Source: Ophioderma brevispina (Eukaryota; Echinodermata; Ophiuroidea; Amphilepidida; Ophiodermatidae). From it: a stretch of DNA of 64,000 nt. Shown here in pieces: positions 12,106-24,062 of the stretch. The DNA lies in the NCBI GenBank assembly GCA_023653785.1, contig JAMKCH010057966.1, positions 1-64,000 on the forward strand, given 5' to 3'. Position numbers and translations under genes: made by a program. The notes beneath the pieces are model-generated. The model made no database searches, had not been told where the DNA came from, and saw only the letters and a list, made by a program, of their open reading frames with translations. Numbering within the stretch: the first letter of the stretch is position 1; each line of letters begins with the position of its first letter.

Positions 12106-12560
12106 GTAATTTTGCGGTTTTGGGACCTGCGGTGTGGGTTGTTGGAGACCGAGTATGGAGTTATTTTTGTGTGGTCTTTGTGGGTATCGTCATTAGGGTA
12201 TGAGACAGACCGAATGGTTTTTGTGCTAAACCACGTTCCCCGGCTTCCGCACTTCGCGGGGGGGGGGGTGGTGTGTGGGGGGGTGGGGGGGGGGTGGGTG
12301 GGTGGGGGGGGTGGGTGGTGGTTGGTTTGGGGGGTGATGGTGAGTGCGTCGGTGATGTAGGTGATTTTTTTGCCGTAAATGTGATTAAATGGTGGAAATT
12401 TTTGGTGTAAATAACGACAAAATCTAATTGATGTTTATATCATCATTTTTGTGAGACCGCGGTATGGGTTTTTGGACCACGTATTGGTTTTATTTTTTGG
12501 CGTGGTTTTGTGTAGGTTTTTTGGGTAATCGTCAGAGGGTAATCGACGACTTAGCTTGGA
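12106..12560 (+). repeat. Two-unit tandem repeat with a G-rich tract between
   Basis: A segment of about 130 bp starting at 12106 (TTGATGTAATTTTGCGG, CTGCGGTGTGGGTTGTTGGA, GTGGGTATCGTCA) recurs in diverged form at about 12430-12560, a spacing of about 325 bp. Between them, 12258-12345 is a nearly pure G/T tract with many runs of three or more G, which could form G-quadruplex structures. Confidence 0.6.
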
Positions 12561-13205
12561 GACCTTGGGAAGATGAACGTCATTGTTAGGATAGTCATTC
12601 TTCGATTGTGCCAGAGAATGTTTCCTTAGGGGGATTAGCAAAGTTCGTGATGTCACCTATACACGGAAGCTGTAGATGCACACGTAGGCTATCTTAATCA
12701 TAATAACTCGATAAGTATAAATACCACTTTCACTATTATCAATTGAATTCTCAAAACAAATGTTAACCAATTACTTTCATACTTTCACCGTGTTAAGATT
12801 ATACCAGAACCAGGTATTCATTGACAACCATTTCACATTGCGAAACATGTGAGCTAACGTTCGCTGGTGCCCTAACGTTGTAACTTATCGTCTGGTGCTA
12901 AATACCTGCAAAGCGCTATGCGATTAAGTACCAGTTTTTACACTCAGTACATGTATAACTTACAATAACTATAGCAAACACTGTACGCCCGTTGTTACGC
13001 AAAGTCAAGCTTTCTTTTGTGTCAAATTGACTTAAAAGTCCTTGAGAAAAAAAAAACAACAGCGGTCCAGTGACCAAAAGGTCTGACATGAAAGTTTTTA
13101 AAATCTAAAATTGAAAACAACAAGGATAAAACATGATATGAAAAGAGGCGTACTTTAAATAAATAGGCCTGTTTACCTGTTTCATGTATCTCTGTACAAA
13201 TGGGC
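12561..13205. other. No feature recognised
   Basis: AT-rich, no frame over 75 codons with any motif and no clear repeat structure. Confidence 0.4.
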
Positions 13206-13209
13206 CGAG

Positions 13210-13353
13210 CTTCAATTGGTCATATTATTACTGAAAAGAATCCTCAAAAAAAGACAACCAACAGATAAACACCACCAGTGCCCGCCCCCAGCGGAAAAAA
13301 AATCTTCGGCAAGAGTTCATATGTACCCCTCTTCGAAGTCTTTACAGAAACAA

Positions 13354-13393
<40 letters not shown>

Positions 13394-13430
13394 GCCCTGG
13401 TTTAGGGTTATTTGTTTAGTGTTAGGCCAA
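13210..13430 (+). repeat. Dispersed repeat, family E, with a 37-base poly-T
   Basis: Words CGGCAAGAGTTCATATGTACCCC, CTTCGAAGT and then poly-T and TTGGCC match 21880-21945. The T run spans 13356-13392, where the 21.9-kb copy has only about 8 T, so it is an expanded homopolymer. The phenylalanine-rich open frames here are artefacts. Confidence 0.6.
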
Positions 13431-13939
13431 TTAAAAGAATGTGTGTCCTATCAAAACATCAAAGAGTTGGTACCTTAATGGACTCTTTCCAAATCATCTT
13501 ATGTTTGTACACTTCATATAAAGTTGTCAATTTTAAACATTTTATATTTTCTGCTTCTTGCAACATGACTGCAAAATTGTTATTTATGTTTTTGCATGTG
13601 AAATACCGTCGGTGTAGTGTATCAACTAATCGCGCAATTCATAATGTGGTAATTTTTAACGATAATATTCGCCAGTAAAATCTTTAAACATGACGTCACG
13701 GTACCGCACAGCCCACATCCGCCAATATCGTTATGTATGTTTAAATATGGTGAGTTTCATTGGTCATATTTTTACTGAAAAATATCTAAATGGCAACATA
13801 AAATACGATATATAAAAACTATAGGGCAAAAAGCAAATCACCCTCAGTTAAGATCATGGGTTGTAGGTATTTATTTTAATTTTAGGCTGTGTTCTTGCTT
13901 TTTTTTTAAAAGAGAGCAGGCCATATGACAAAAGTATTG
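13431..13939. other. No gene recognised
   Basis: AT-rich. A short echo of the upstream repeat (TTCATTGGTCATATT...ACTGAAAA) is present at about 13755-13785. Confidence 0.4.
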
Positions 13940-14180
13940 ATATTGCCGTGGTCTTACGTTTGGTTTTGGGTAGAGATCCACGCGTACGTGCCTCCTAAGG
14001 TCTGGAAGTAGGACCCTATCCATAGTGATGCCGAAAAAAGGGACCCAGCTATATAGGGGACCATGCAGAGATGCACGATTTTTGGCCAAATTTAACTTAA
14101 CGTATGATACTTTGCCACCTTTTTCTCAATTTTTTAATTTTACCTTTTCAGCATTTGAAATTTTTGGCTTCAGATTGAGT
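13940..14180 (+). repeat. Dispersed repeat, family D, copy 2
   Basis: Matches 9385-9620 over GTTTGGTTTTGGGTAGAGA, CACGCGTACGTGCCTCC, GTCTGGAAGTAGGACCC and GGGACCATGCA, followed in both copies by an AAATTTAAC...TTTGCCA segment. Non-coding. Confidence 0.6.
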
Positions 14181-14338
14181 GAGATCGATTATTTGTTGTA
14201 AAAAATATTGAAAAAATTACTATCCCAAAATTGTCTATAGAATGAAAAACGGTCATACATAGACCAGAAGACTCAAAATGAGACCCATTTTGCGGCCGTC
14301 GTTCCTTTGTACTCGGGGGGGGGCACTCCCGTCTCTCT

Positions 14339-15339
14339 AGCTCTGTGCCCGGAAGGATCAGAATTTGCACAAATACTGTACCACAATATGGATGGTGATA
14401 ATACGTTGAATTTCATCTTACATAGTCTTTCAAATTTGTTTCAAACTATTTCTTTGAATTTTTGCGCGAAGCCCACTAAAAAGGATTTCACCATTTCACC
14501 TCCTATCGGACATGGGGTTAAGGCGATGCTTTCAAAGCTAGGGGGCATTCGGGATAGCCGACGTGCCAAAACGGGGTTTTCTTGGTGAAAAACCAGCCAA
14601 ATGCCATAAAATTAGGGTGATTTTTTTTGGAAATTTGTTATTATTTTTATTATTTTATTAGTATTTTTTTCAATTAAAAGTTTTTTAACTTTTTTAATAT
14701 TATGAAAAATATTGATATCGGGCCGGGGGTTCAAGTTTGGTTGGGTAGGGACGGACGCTTACGTGCCTCCCCGAAATCTGGAAGCAGGGCCCATATCAAG
14801 TGAATATGGCCGTTTATTGACCGCTCCCCACTCAAATCAGCTCGTTGCCGTGCTTTCACTTTGCAGTAATGTTCACCTGGCTTCATAGCTCTAGTGGCGT
14901 AACCAGCTTTTTTTTCAGGGGCAAAGGGGGGGGGGCACATAGATCTTCAGGGGGGGCAAAACATATATTAAAATTGTTAGTATAGTGTAGGCCTATGTGA
15001 ATTACTAATTTTTCAGGGGGGGCAAGAGGGGGGGACAAGATTCCCAACGGGGGGGGGCAGCTTCCCCCCCACATTTTGGCCCCCCGCCCCCACCCCCCCC
15101 CCCCTCTGGTTACGCCACTGCATCGCTCATGTTGAGATGGGGGCCTAAATTTTGACAGCTCATGATTTAACACATTTGAGGCATATAAAGTCAAATAAAG
15201 GCGAAGTTGGGAGCAAATATGGTAAGTCTCTGAAATACTGCTTAATGGAAGAGTGATCAACCCGTTTAGTGACCGCTCCAATTCAAATCAGATAGCGTTG
15301 CCCGCCGCGAAGCGCGGGGGCGCGGGACGCAACGGCTAG
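14339..15339 (+). mobile_element. Helitron-like non-autonomous element, copy 2, with nested hAT MITE
   Basis: Same order of sequence as 10833-11896, from AGCTCTGTGCCCGGAAGG through GTTCACCTGG and TTTAGTGACCGCTCC to a GC-rich hairpin (CCGCGAAGCGCGG) and a terminal CTAG at 15336-15339 followed by T, as in copy 1. It contains one family-D repeat segment (about 14730-14790). It is interrupted at 14892-15120 by another element, so that insertion is younger than the spread of this family. Confidence 0.55.
14892..15120. mobile_element. hAT-type MITE (229 bp) nested in Helitron-like copy 2
   Basis: Termini are (C/T)AGTGGCGTAACCAG and CTGGTTACGCCACTG, inverted over 14-15 bp. Flanking 8-mers are CATAGCTC (14884-14891) and CATCGCTC (15121-15128), an 8-bp target duplication with one mismatch. 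The related element at 10833-11896 has an unoccupied site at the same place (AATAGCTCAATG). The interior is G-rich then C-rich (GGGGGGGCA-type runs). The minus-strand glycine/proline-rich frame across it is not a protein gene. Confidence 0.85.
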
Positions 15340-15599
15340 TAGCATTAAGGCATTAAAGTGAAGGAGGAGATTTTTTCGGATACGAATTTCCCTGAAATTT
15401 CACTGATCGGTTAATTGTAGACCAACTATCGAGAACGTTTGAAGGTTTATTGGAACAACAAGTAGAAAAGAAAAACCGCAAAATCATTGTTGTAAACTTG
15501 CCCGCTATCTAATGTTCCCCATAGAAAAAAACATGCTTTGACTTTCTGTCGTTGCACGACAGAAGAAGAGAAACTACTAAATAATCATCTTATACATAA
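15340..15599. other. No feature recognised
   Basis: Separates the Helitron-like 3' end from the LINE remnant. No repeat or coding signal seen. Confidence 0.4.
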
Positions 15600-16800
15600 A
15601 GACGGGTATTCTAAAGTGATCAATATATTGGTAAGCATTCCAAAATATGTTAAAACCCGGGGTTCGACAAAATTAGGGCGCTTCTTTCTGGAAACTTCCT
15701 CATGGTCTCCTTTAATCCGCACATCAAATGAACTACCTCGATTTGAAGGTAGCAAGATGTGATTAATAAGAATATCACAAGGCATTGTAATTCCACAATC
15801 TGGGAAGAGTCACAAACATAGACTTGAAGAAGAAAGAAGCTGTTCTGGCAGTTAAGTGCAAAAGCCTATCACTGTTTAATCTGCTATGCTGCACAAGTGA
15901 TACAAAAGATTCGGTTAGAAGACCATTCAGTAGTTTGTAACCAAAGACCAAACTTTTAAATTTAGAAATCATGCTCACTCCTCATTAAAAACACCCCATT
16001 CCTTTAGAGTCCCTTTCTAACTAGTTTGGCTTACAGTAAGCACCAATGGAAACTTTCTCTACATAATCGAATAGATGCCGAGTACTTATTCTTTTGAATC
16101 ACATGATCTATGAAAAGGACCCCCAAAAAACAAATACATACGCAATATGAATATAAAATAATAGACGTGAGAGATTCAGTAGTCGGTAGAAAAATCATAT
16201 CTCTGGATACCATACTAATAAGAAACCAAAATGCTTGGAGAATCTTTTCAAACTAGCCAACCTTAGAATCAATTGAGAGATCCTCCTAAGGTCATACCAA
16301 GAATTTTTGAAGTTAACACCTCGTCAAGCTTTACATCACCCATTAAGTAAGGGCTACAGAACTGTGGAGAGTTGGACCTAGTTCATTTGCTTGACAGAGC
16401 ATTTGGAAAGGTCCTAATGGAAGTTTATTAAATGGGCGATTGACTCTGAAAGATGTTTTGAATTTGTATTTTTTGAATATCATGTGGAGGAACGCTGTGA
16501 CAGACCATTATGATGACGGGTCATTAGCAATTAAAATTGTGAGAACAAATCACATCATTAATACATTAATAACAAGCAAAAACAGTAAAGGGCCTAGGAC
16601 AGAACCTGTGGCAACACCATAAGTCTCCATGCACCATTCAGCAATTTCAGACACAGAACCCTTATAAATACCCCGTTACCTACGCATTAGAAGAAATTTT
16701 TGGATCCAAAACATAAGTTTAACTTCTAAAAAACCGATAGTGGGATTTTCGTAATCAAATACTTTTGTGGTTATTATCAAGGCCAAGTCCCCCTTACAAG
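15600..16800 (-). pseudogene. LINE reverse-transcriptase remnant (CR1/L2/Jockey-like)
   Basis: Read on the minus strand. Near 16620-16570 a translation gives GVATGSVLGPLLFLLVIN, which matches the GVPQGSVLGPLLFLLYIN motif before the catalytic YADD/FADD of LINE reverse transcriptases. Just upstream (about 16780-16640) is a degenerate KAFDxxxH-like segment. Further on, 16213-16031 gives FLPTTESLTS...YCVCICFLGVLF, the thumb-like part. Then 15978-15600 gives KSLVFGYKLLNGLL and LPRLWNYNALP, the usual C-terminal region with its W-N-x-L-P motif. The order is correct for one ORF2 read right to left. Several frameshifts and stops break it and the catalytic Asp pair is not intact, so it is dead. The N-terminal endonuclease is absent. 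Confidence 0.8.
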
Positions 16801-17124
16801 GTGCGTTGTTTACAATTTGTTTATACCGCCCAACGAGTGCCATAACATTGTGTGTGCAAAGTTGTTTTTGACCTTTTTTTCTCTAATTGCGACCATTTTG
16901 TCATTTCAGCTTTGTTTTTCAATGCCGTTTTCACAAGGTTTCAACAAGATATTGTATACAAATATTGACTGCTATAGGGGCAGTGTGAAACTATAGGCCA
17001 TTTTTATCTCGAGATCAACCGAGTGCCGAGAGTGTTTTTCACCCTGCTCCGAAAAAAAGCATCAATATTTGTTTATATCGAATATATAGATTCTTGTCAG
17101 CTTTATTCACGTTTAAAATGTCCT
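16801..17124. other. No feature recognised
   Basis: AT-rich non-coding sequence upstream of the minus-strand LINE remnant. Confidence 0.4.
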
Positions 17125-17450
17125 AACTAAGAAAATTTACGCGTAAATCTGTGTTAGAAAACATAAGATAAAAAACAAAAACTAAAAAATGTAAATTTAC
17201 GAATATTTCAAAATTTCTGGCAGCACGATTTCGAATTTTTTTGTGGTTCCGTAATTTTAAAATTTACGGAAAATCTGTTTAAATACACATTTTTTTTTCG
17301 TAATATGAACAAATGTTCCTGTAAAATTTACTGTCCAAAGTTCCGTTAATTGACATAAATTTCTTTCTGTAAATTACCCCAAAAATGACTGGAAATCTGC
17401 TGCATAATTTCCGTAAATTTAACGGATTTTTTAACAGTGTTGGTTAAAAG
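17125..17450. repeat. AT-rich element with recurrent AAATTTACGG words
   Basis: The word (G)TAAATTTACG or its reverse complement recurs about six times. The right edge reads CCGTAAATTTAACGG, then TTTTTTAACAGTGTTGG; the left edge reads AAATTTACGCGTAAATC, then TGTGTTA. Opposed ACAGTGTTG and TGTGTTA ends suggest a short inverted-repeat element, but I found no target duplication. Confidence 0.5.
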
Positions 17451-18339
17451 AACAATTCTAAGCCAGATGCCTAACAGGCATATCATGTGTAGGCATGGCC
17501 ATTCTCATGTTTTACCAATGTGTGTAACTTAGGGTCCAAAACTTGTGAAGACATTATCAATCAAACTTTCTTGTGTTGCGGAAGTGATGTTGGGAGTCCA
17601 AACGGAATCGCCGTAATCGACTTCCTTGCCATTTTTTGTCTGCAAGATGGGTACAATTTTCCTTGCATTCATTAAAAGCATTGCCGAATTCGGCATCTTT
17701 TACAACGGCCTGCGATGGCCCTGTCATCGGTGTCAAATTAGAATCCTCGAATATCTTCACGGTGTATTTTACCTGCCGTTTGGTATTAGCCCTAGCGCTG
17801 CTACATCTCTGAATCCTTTCAGATCTTCATCTACAAGCGCACATCATTCACTGATGCTGCGATTCAGGCCATTTTCCTTCCTTTGCTCTTTGGATCGAGA
17901 CTTACACCACAGCACGTACGAGTAAACAAAATGTGATGGTCTGCTTTATTTCATCTCTACAACCACTCTCATATGTACCGCATAATCGGATGAATAGTTT
18001 CGTACGAACAGTCTTTTTCGCTGGGAAGAGGTGTCTCGGCATTCTTGAAGCTATTGAATTTATGCTCCATTTTTAACCAATCGATGACAGGGGTCATATC
18101 TGAGGTCTATAATGTAATATATATATCCTCAAAACAATTTTATACGTTTTGAGAAATTTGCAGACGAAAATGTTTGACCCACTCTGGAGATATCAGTTTT
18201 CATCGGTGTAGATCAATTTTCACCGTTCAAAGTTGTCCAGTTGTAGATACATTTCACCGTTCAAAGTTTCCCAATTTCAATCTCTCAGGCCTATCAATTT
18301 TAAAACCAACTAGAAAGCAAGATAGTAGAGCACGTGGAC
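17451..18339. other. No gene recognised
   Basis: Frames up to 100 codons (17626-17925 +, 17557-17760 -) show no motif I know. A short internal repeat, TTTCACCGTTCAAAGTT, occurs twice, near 18218 and 18252. Confidence 0.4.
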
Positions 18340-20066
18340 TTAAAATATTACAGTTTAAAAGTATTAGAGTTCAGTATTGAATATCTTTCAATGTGAACAT
18401 ATCATATCCCATGTAAAGTTATATAAATAACTTGAGGTGGGCCTCAAATTATTCATATGGCAAGAATTAAAATAAACGTTTTTTTTTTACTCTATTACCA
18501 CATGTTTTGTTTAGAGTGCTATGTACTTGGATTACATAAGGAGAAAACAAAGATGACTCTGGCAATAATCATCATTTTTCACGTCCAAATCCAAAACCGT
18601 AGGTCGGCTAACATGCGGTAGCGTCTTTGGAATTCTCATAACCAGAAGAACACTTCATATACTTTACAACAACATTGATCAATACCAAATTAAAAGCCTT
18701 TTCCTCTATGGTTACTTCTAATTTCCCCTCAATGGATCCCTCAGTCAGCTAAATACGCTTTCTTTGGATATGTCCTAATTCTGGTCAGAATTTCAAGATA
18801 TTTTATAATCCAATTAAATGACCCCCTTAAATGCCCCATAATTTGTCACGAATCTGCTCTGCTGACAGTTATTCGGCAGGTCTGCCCCAAGTACATGTTA
18901 ATTGCACAGTGAAAATGGTTGGACAGGGTCATTTTAGCATTAGCTTGCACAAATACAATTGGCAAACGACCTTGCGATGGTCCACATTCCCCTGCACACG
19001 TCTGCAGTTCAAATCATCACTGGAAATCAGGAAGACCAAAAAAAGCCCATTAATGGCATACGAGAATTCAGTCCGAGATGCCATTAATGTAACGCGTTAA
19101 TACAGTTTCCAGGTCTTCGCTTTCTTACAACAACAGATCTTAGATTTACATTACACGATGTTTTGTAGAACAAGCTATAGTACACTATTTTGTTGGGATT
19201 TCTATAACTGCAGAACCACGCTTTGCTTTTATATTCTTTTTTTTTAACCCCAATCACCATTTCACATCATAATAAAGCCAACGGAGTAATAGTTTTTAAC
19301 ATGTCTGCAACAATAATATATGATTTACAATGATTCAGGTATTTTAGAACCCTCAAATTCAGGACAGTTTCCATAGCGTTTCGGACCAACTATAAACGTC
19401 AGTTTTGCCTTCTTGTGCCTGAAAATAATGCATGGATGGCGTGACCTCTGCAAGCTGGTCACTGACTGCTATACACGTTCATGACATTTTATTTCTCCTT
19501 CTCACATCTCACAACTTTAAAACCAAAGAGCTACAAGTTTACCATAGAGGAGCGATATTACTCCTGAATCATGACTTCCATCCTACAATAAGATGGTACT
19601 TTGTGTCATCATGCTCATTTAAGAATTATACAAAATAGCATTATTTTTTGCTAATTGAATAACCTGGACTGTGACGTACCCTGACCCCCGCCCTGACCAT
19701 ATAAAGGACATGATTCGCATCAAACCATAAACACAATTGCAGCAGCAATCATCTGAAATGTACATGCTAGCATGGTTATTGATACGCCATTCGCAATGCA
19801 ATGACATTACGGTATATATGGGCTGCCCATCGCCCCCGTCGGGATTCGATGTATAAACATTACCATGAAATAAGCTTGTACACAAGAAATGGACAGTACT
19901 ACTGCAATGGCCTGAAGTCATCAGTAAGTTCTAATTTAGCTAGTGTGGTGCATTTTCCGCTAACGAAGTGTATGATTTACGGAACTTCAACATTTTGCGT
20001 ATGGTAACTCACAAATATCTCTCATTTTGTTATCATCTATTTTTAGCAATGTTGAAATCGTCCTTT
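18340..20066 (+). repeat. 1.7-kb tandem duplication, unit 1
   Basis: Unit 1 begins TTAAAATATTACAGTTT and ends near TTTAGCAATGTTGAAATCG, TCCTTTAAA; unit 2 starts immediately after with the same TTAAAATATTACAGTTT. Shared landmarks in order include GTGAACATATCATATCCCATG, CACGAATCTGCTCTGCTGA, AGCTTGCACAAATACAATTGG, ATACGAGAATTCA, AACTATAAACGTCAGTTT, and a well-kept stretch around 19690-19860. The units differ by many one- or two-base indels. No exon was recognised; a minus-strand frame at 19619-19921 is partly conserved in unit 2. Confidence 0.85.
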
Positions 20067-21786
20067 AAAATATTACAGTTTAAGTATAAGTTCGAGTATT
20101 TGAATATCGTTCATGTGAACATATCATATCCCATGGAAGTTTCTATAAATAACTTGAGGTGTCTCATTATTTCATATTGGCAAAAGCATTAAAATAAAGT
20201 TTTTTTTACTATAACCACATGTTTTTTGGTTAGAGGGAAAGGTACATTTGGACTTACATGAGGAGAACCGATATTGACTCTGGCAATAACAGCATTTTCA
20301 CTCCATAAATCCAAAACCATAGGTCGTGCATAAACATGCGGTACATCTTTGGAATTCTCATAACCAGAAGAACAATTTCATATATTTTTTTTCTTTAAAC
20401 AACAACATTGGAGCAAATAAGCTCAATATAAGCTTTTCCTCTATGGTTACATTCTATTGTCCCCTCATGGAATGCCCCTCAGTAAAGCTAAATAATCTTT
20501 CTTTGGATATGTCCTCAATTTCTGTGCCGGATTTCAGATATTTATAATCCAATTAATGCCCCACTTAATGCCCCATACTTGTGTCACGAATCTGCTCTGC
20601 TGAACAGTTATTCGGCAGGTCTGCCACGTACTGTTATTCACAGTGAAAAATTTTGACCGGGTCCTTTAGCACTAGCTTGCACAAATACAATTGGCAAAAA
20701 CGACCTTTGCGAATGGTCCACATCCCTGCATCATCGCTGCCGTTCAAATCAATGGGAACAGGCCCTGATAGCATACGAGAATTCATCCGAGATGCCAGTA
20801 AATGTAACGTTAGACTTTCAAGGTCTTCGCTTTCCTAAAAGATCTTAGATTTACAACATCAACACAGATTTTTTGTAGTACAAGCTATAGTACAACAATA
20901 TTTGTTTTGGGATTTCTATAACTTCAAGACCACGCTTTTCGCTTTTATTCGTTGTTTTTAAACACCCCAATCAACCCTTTCACATCATATAAGACCAACT
21001 TGGGTAATAGTTACTTTCCTGCAACAATAATTATTATTTTTCATGAATTCAGGTATTTTAAACCAATCTCAAAAAATCAGGACTTTTTCAGACGTTTTCG
21101 ACAACTATAAACGTCAGTTTATTGCCTTCTTGTGCACTGAAAATAATGCAATGGTGGCGTGACTCCTGCAGCTGGGCACTGACTGCTAGTACACGTTCAA
21201 TGACATTTTATTCTCACATCGTCACATACTTTAAAACCAAAAGAGCTACAAGTTTACCATAGAGGCGGATATTACTGAATCTGACCTTCACATCCTACAA
21301 TAAGATTGGTACCCTTTGTGTTCATCCATGCGTCATGTAAGATTATACAAAATAGCATTATTTTTTGCATAATTGAAACCTGGACTGTGACGTACCCTGA
21401 CCCCCAGCGCATGATCCAGATAAAGGACATGATTCGCATCAAACCATAAACACAATTGCAGCAGCAATCATATGAAAATGACATGCTAGCATTGTTAGTG
21501 ATACGCAATTCGCAATGCAATGACATTACGGTATATATGGGCTGCCCAGCGCCCCCGTCGGGATTCGATGTATAAAACATGACATGAAATAAGCTGTACA
21601 AGAAATGGGACATTAGCATTGGCCTTAATTCATCAGTAAGTTCTAAGTGTAGCTAAGTGTGTGGCAATTTTCTCTGACGAATGGTAGATTTACCAGGAAC
21701 TTCAACATTTTGCGTATGGTAACTCACAAATATTCTTCTCATTTTTTGTTTATCTAATTTTAGCATGTTTTGAAATAGTCCTTAAA
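20067..21786 (+). repeat. 1.7-kb tandem duplication, unit 2
   Basis: Second unit, about 1.72 kb, co-linear with 18340-20066 over its whole length. The best-preserved block (about 21380-21590) includes CATGATTCGCATCAAACC, AATTGCAGCAGCAATCAT and CGGTATATATGGGCTGCCCA. A minus-strand frame (21272-21619) shares the peptide segments TSNPDGG, GQPIYTVMSLHCE and CCCNCVYGLMRIMSFIW with unit 1. This could be a diverged coding remnant or simply an open frame inside a conserved repeat. I do not recognise a family. Confidence 0.85.
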
Positions 21787-21839
21787 TTGTACTTCTCGGG
21801 ATTACTTTCATAACTTTTTCGATCATTATTAGTAAGAAA

Positions 21840-22060
21840 ATTGTGTTTTGGCCTAAAAAATTGCAACAGAAACAATTTTTGGCAAGAGTTTCCATATGTA
21901 CCCCCCACCTCCGAAGTTCTACATGCAACAATTTTTTTTGGCCTTAGGGTTAGGGTATTTGTTAGTGTAAAATTATTGTTTCCTGTTACAATTTTGAAGG
22001 GGGGATACATATGGAACTCTTTCCTCCCACAATTTTTTTGTGGCTATCATACTTGTCAAA
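21840..22060. repeat. Imperfect palindrome, family E repeat
   Basis: Left arm GGCAAGAGTTTCCATATG, TACCCCCC (about 21880-21907) pairs with the reverse complement of about 22003-22028 (GGGGGGATACATATGGAAC, TCTTTCC). Internal arms also match (AACAGAAACAA against TTGTTTCCTGTT). The same sequence occurs at 13.3 kb, so it is a mobile or dispersed foldback repeat. Confidence 0.6.
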
Positions 22061-24062
22061 TTGTCACAGAATAATGTGTGTCAAAAGTCTAGAAAAAAAA
22101 TCAACAATGGGGAACATGTAAACGAGAGCATCAAGGATGCTGTGGCTTACTCCAGTGGTATGGTATTGAGTTGTGCAATGAGATTGGAGGTGAAACCACT
22201 TATATGTACAAGCACAAATGGCATGCTAAGTGATAATTCCCATATCCTAACGTCCTGTAATTGCATTTTTTTTTCCACTTTTCAAAAATCACGGAGTGAA
22301 CCCCTGTCTTGTTTTTTAAGGTTAAATTGCCCTAGATATAGATAATGCTATCTCCTTTTTTTGCGGTGATCGGCAGGTATTAGTCCCTTTTTCTTTCCCG
22401 AAAAGCTTTAGGGATATTGGCCTATAGCCAGTGAAATTAGTTCATTGTTAAGGCCAAAACAAAAATCAAGTTCATAATCAATCATAATGTGTTATGTATT
22501 CAAATTTTATCCACTTTATGCTAGTGTGGTACAGATTGATTTTGTACTTTACATTGATTGGTCCATAGCTGCAGTGCTGGGAATTTGTTATCGCCTGAGG
22601 GTTGGATAGTGCATTTTAACATTTTATTAAATTTATTTTTATCTGCTGTTTATTGATGGCCTTGTCTGTTGATACGTAGTCTAGTTATGTCAACTGTATT
22701 TTTAATGGTGCTCTGCAGTTTTGTTTGTTTTTTGCCTGTTTCTTTGACTCGGTGTGATTTTGTAAAAACTGAATAAAATATTGTTTATACAAATCAAGTT
22801 TGTTTCGAGTAGGTAGTCCCCAAAACCTGAATGTAAAAGCACTTTTTTTATTTTTAATTAAAACAAAAAACAAATTTAAAAGGTTTCCCCAAAAAATGGC
22901 TCAAATTGGCTAATGCAAGTCACAAACAGTTAACGCATAATCATACTTGATTGTCCAATTATTAAGTTCGAAACAAAAATATTGATTTTGGATCCTTAGA
23001 TATCTTATAAACTTGAAACGTTCTATCATCTCTTTCGCATTTTTGGTTCTAAAAATGCAAATGTCCTCAGTAAATAAAAAAAACAACAAAATCGGTAAAA
23101 TGGCTCCAAATTAGAGCACATGGCCTACTGGCAACAAACTTGATTCCTCCCCTGCTGATGCCACTACTCCATCAACCACTGGCTCAACCACCACAGACTT
23201 TGGATCCTGTATCCATCACTTACCTGACAACCACCCCACCCATCACCCACAACTCCACCACACCATGAAATACTGACTTTTTGTCCCTTGTCACCACTGA
23301 GTTTCAGTCTCAATATCACCAAGGGGCAGCAAAACGCCTACAAAAAAGCCTACTTTTTTGCAACAATTTTATTGCTTAATGTGGTATATCAGGGAATTAA
23401 AACAGTAAATTTAGATGACATTGAAGGAAGGGGTTGTGTATGGCCGCAGGCCAGGGAGATTATAACTGCAATTATTTTACACAGTACATATTAACTGCGT
23501 TTTCAAAACAACTTTGAAGTAAAAATGACTTTTCTTCCCTTTGACATCTTCCTCCCTTTTCAATTTCCGAAAATGTAGAAGCAAAACGACATCCCTCTAT
23601 TGGCCTGATATATTGTCAAATGGTCAGAGTTATTACCCTTATCTATGTTATGAAGCCTAAATTGCATTTGTAATAGACATTGCCCATTTTATTACTGAGC
23701 ATGATACAGAAGGTCACTTTTCATATTCTGATTTTTCAACACCCAAAACATATTGACCTACCCCCCCTTCCCAAGTATCTGGAATGCGGTGGATAACACA
23801 GAACTTTGAAACAGCTTTGCATTTGATACCTTAACCAGCTTTGTACTACTTTAGAAGTTGGTGCTACTTTTGCAAAAAATATTGCATCACTAATTAAATA
23901 TGACAATTAGCTAATTAATATCTTAAAAATACATGCTAAAGGTACTTTTTTGCCACATGCTTCTTAGTTTTGGTGATATTGTGAATTGCAATGATACAGT
24001 CCCTTAGATGCAATAATCCCTGATCCCTGATATACCACCTTAAACCCCGTTTTAACACCACG
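22061..24062. other. No gene recognised
   Basis: Two places look like ends of transcripts: AATAAAATATTG near 22770 and a T-rich segment before it. I cannot tie them to an upstream exon. The stretch 23140-23280 reads as Thr/Pro/His-rich on the plus strand (CACCACAGACTTTGG, CACCCACAACTCCACC), which could be a coding fragment or low-complexity DNA. Nothing else supports a gene. Confidence 0.4.

Noticed and set aside
13216..13478. Phenylalanine-rich frames
   Set aside because: Explained by the T run at 13356-13392.
14883..15281. 132-codon Gly/Pro-rich minus-strand frame
   Set aside because: It crosses both borders of the hAT-type MITE and its G/C runs, so it is a by-product of the insertion.
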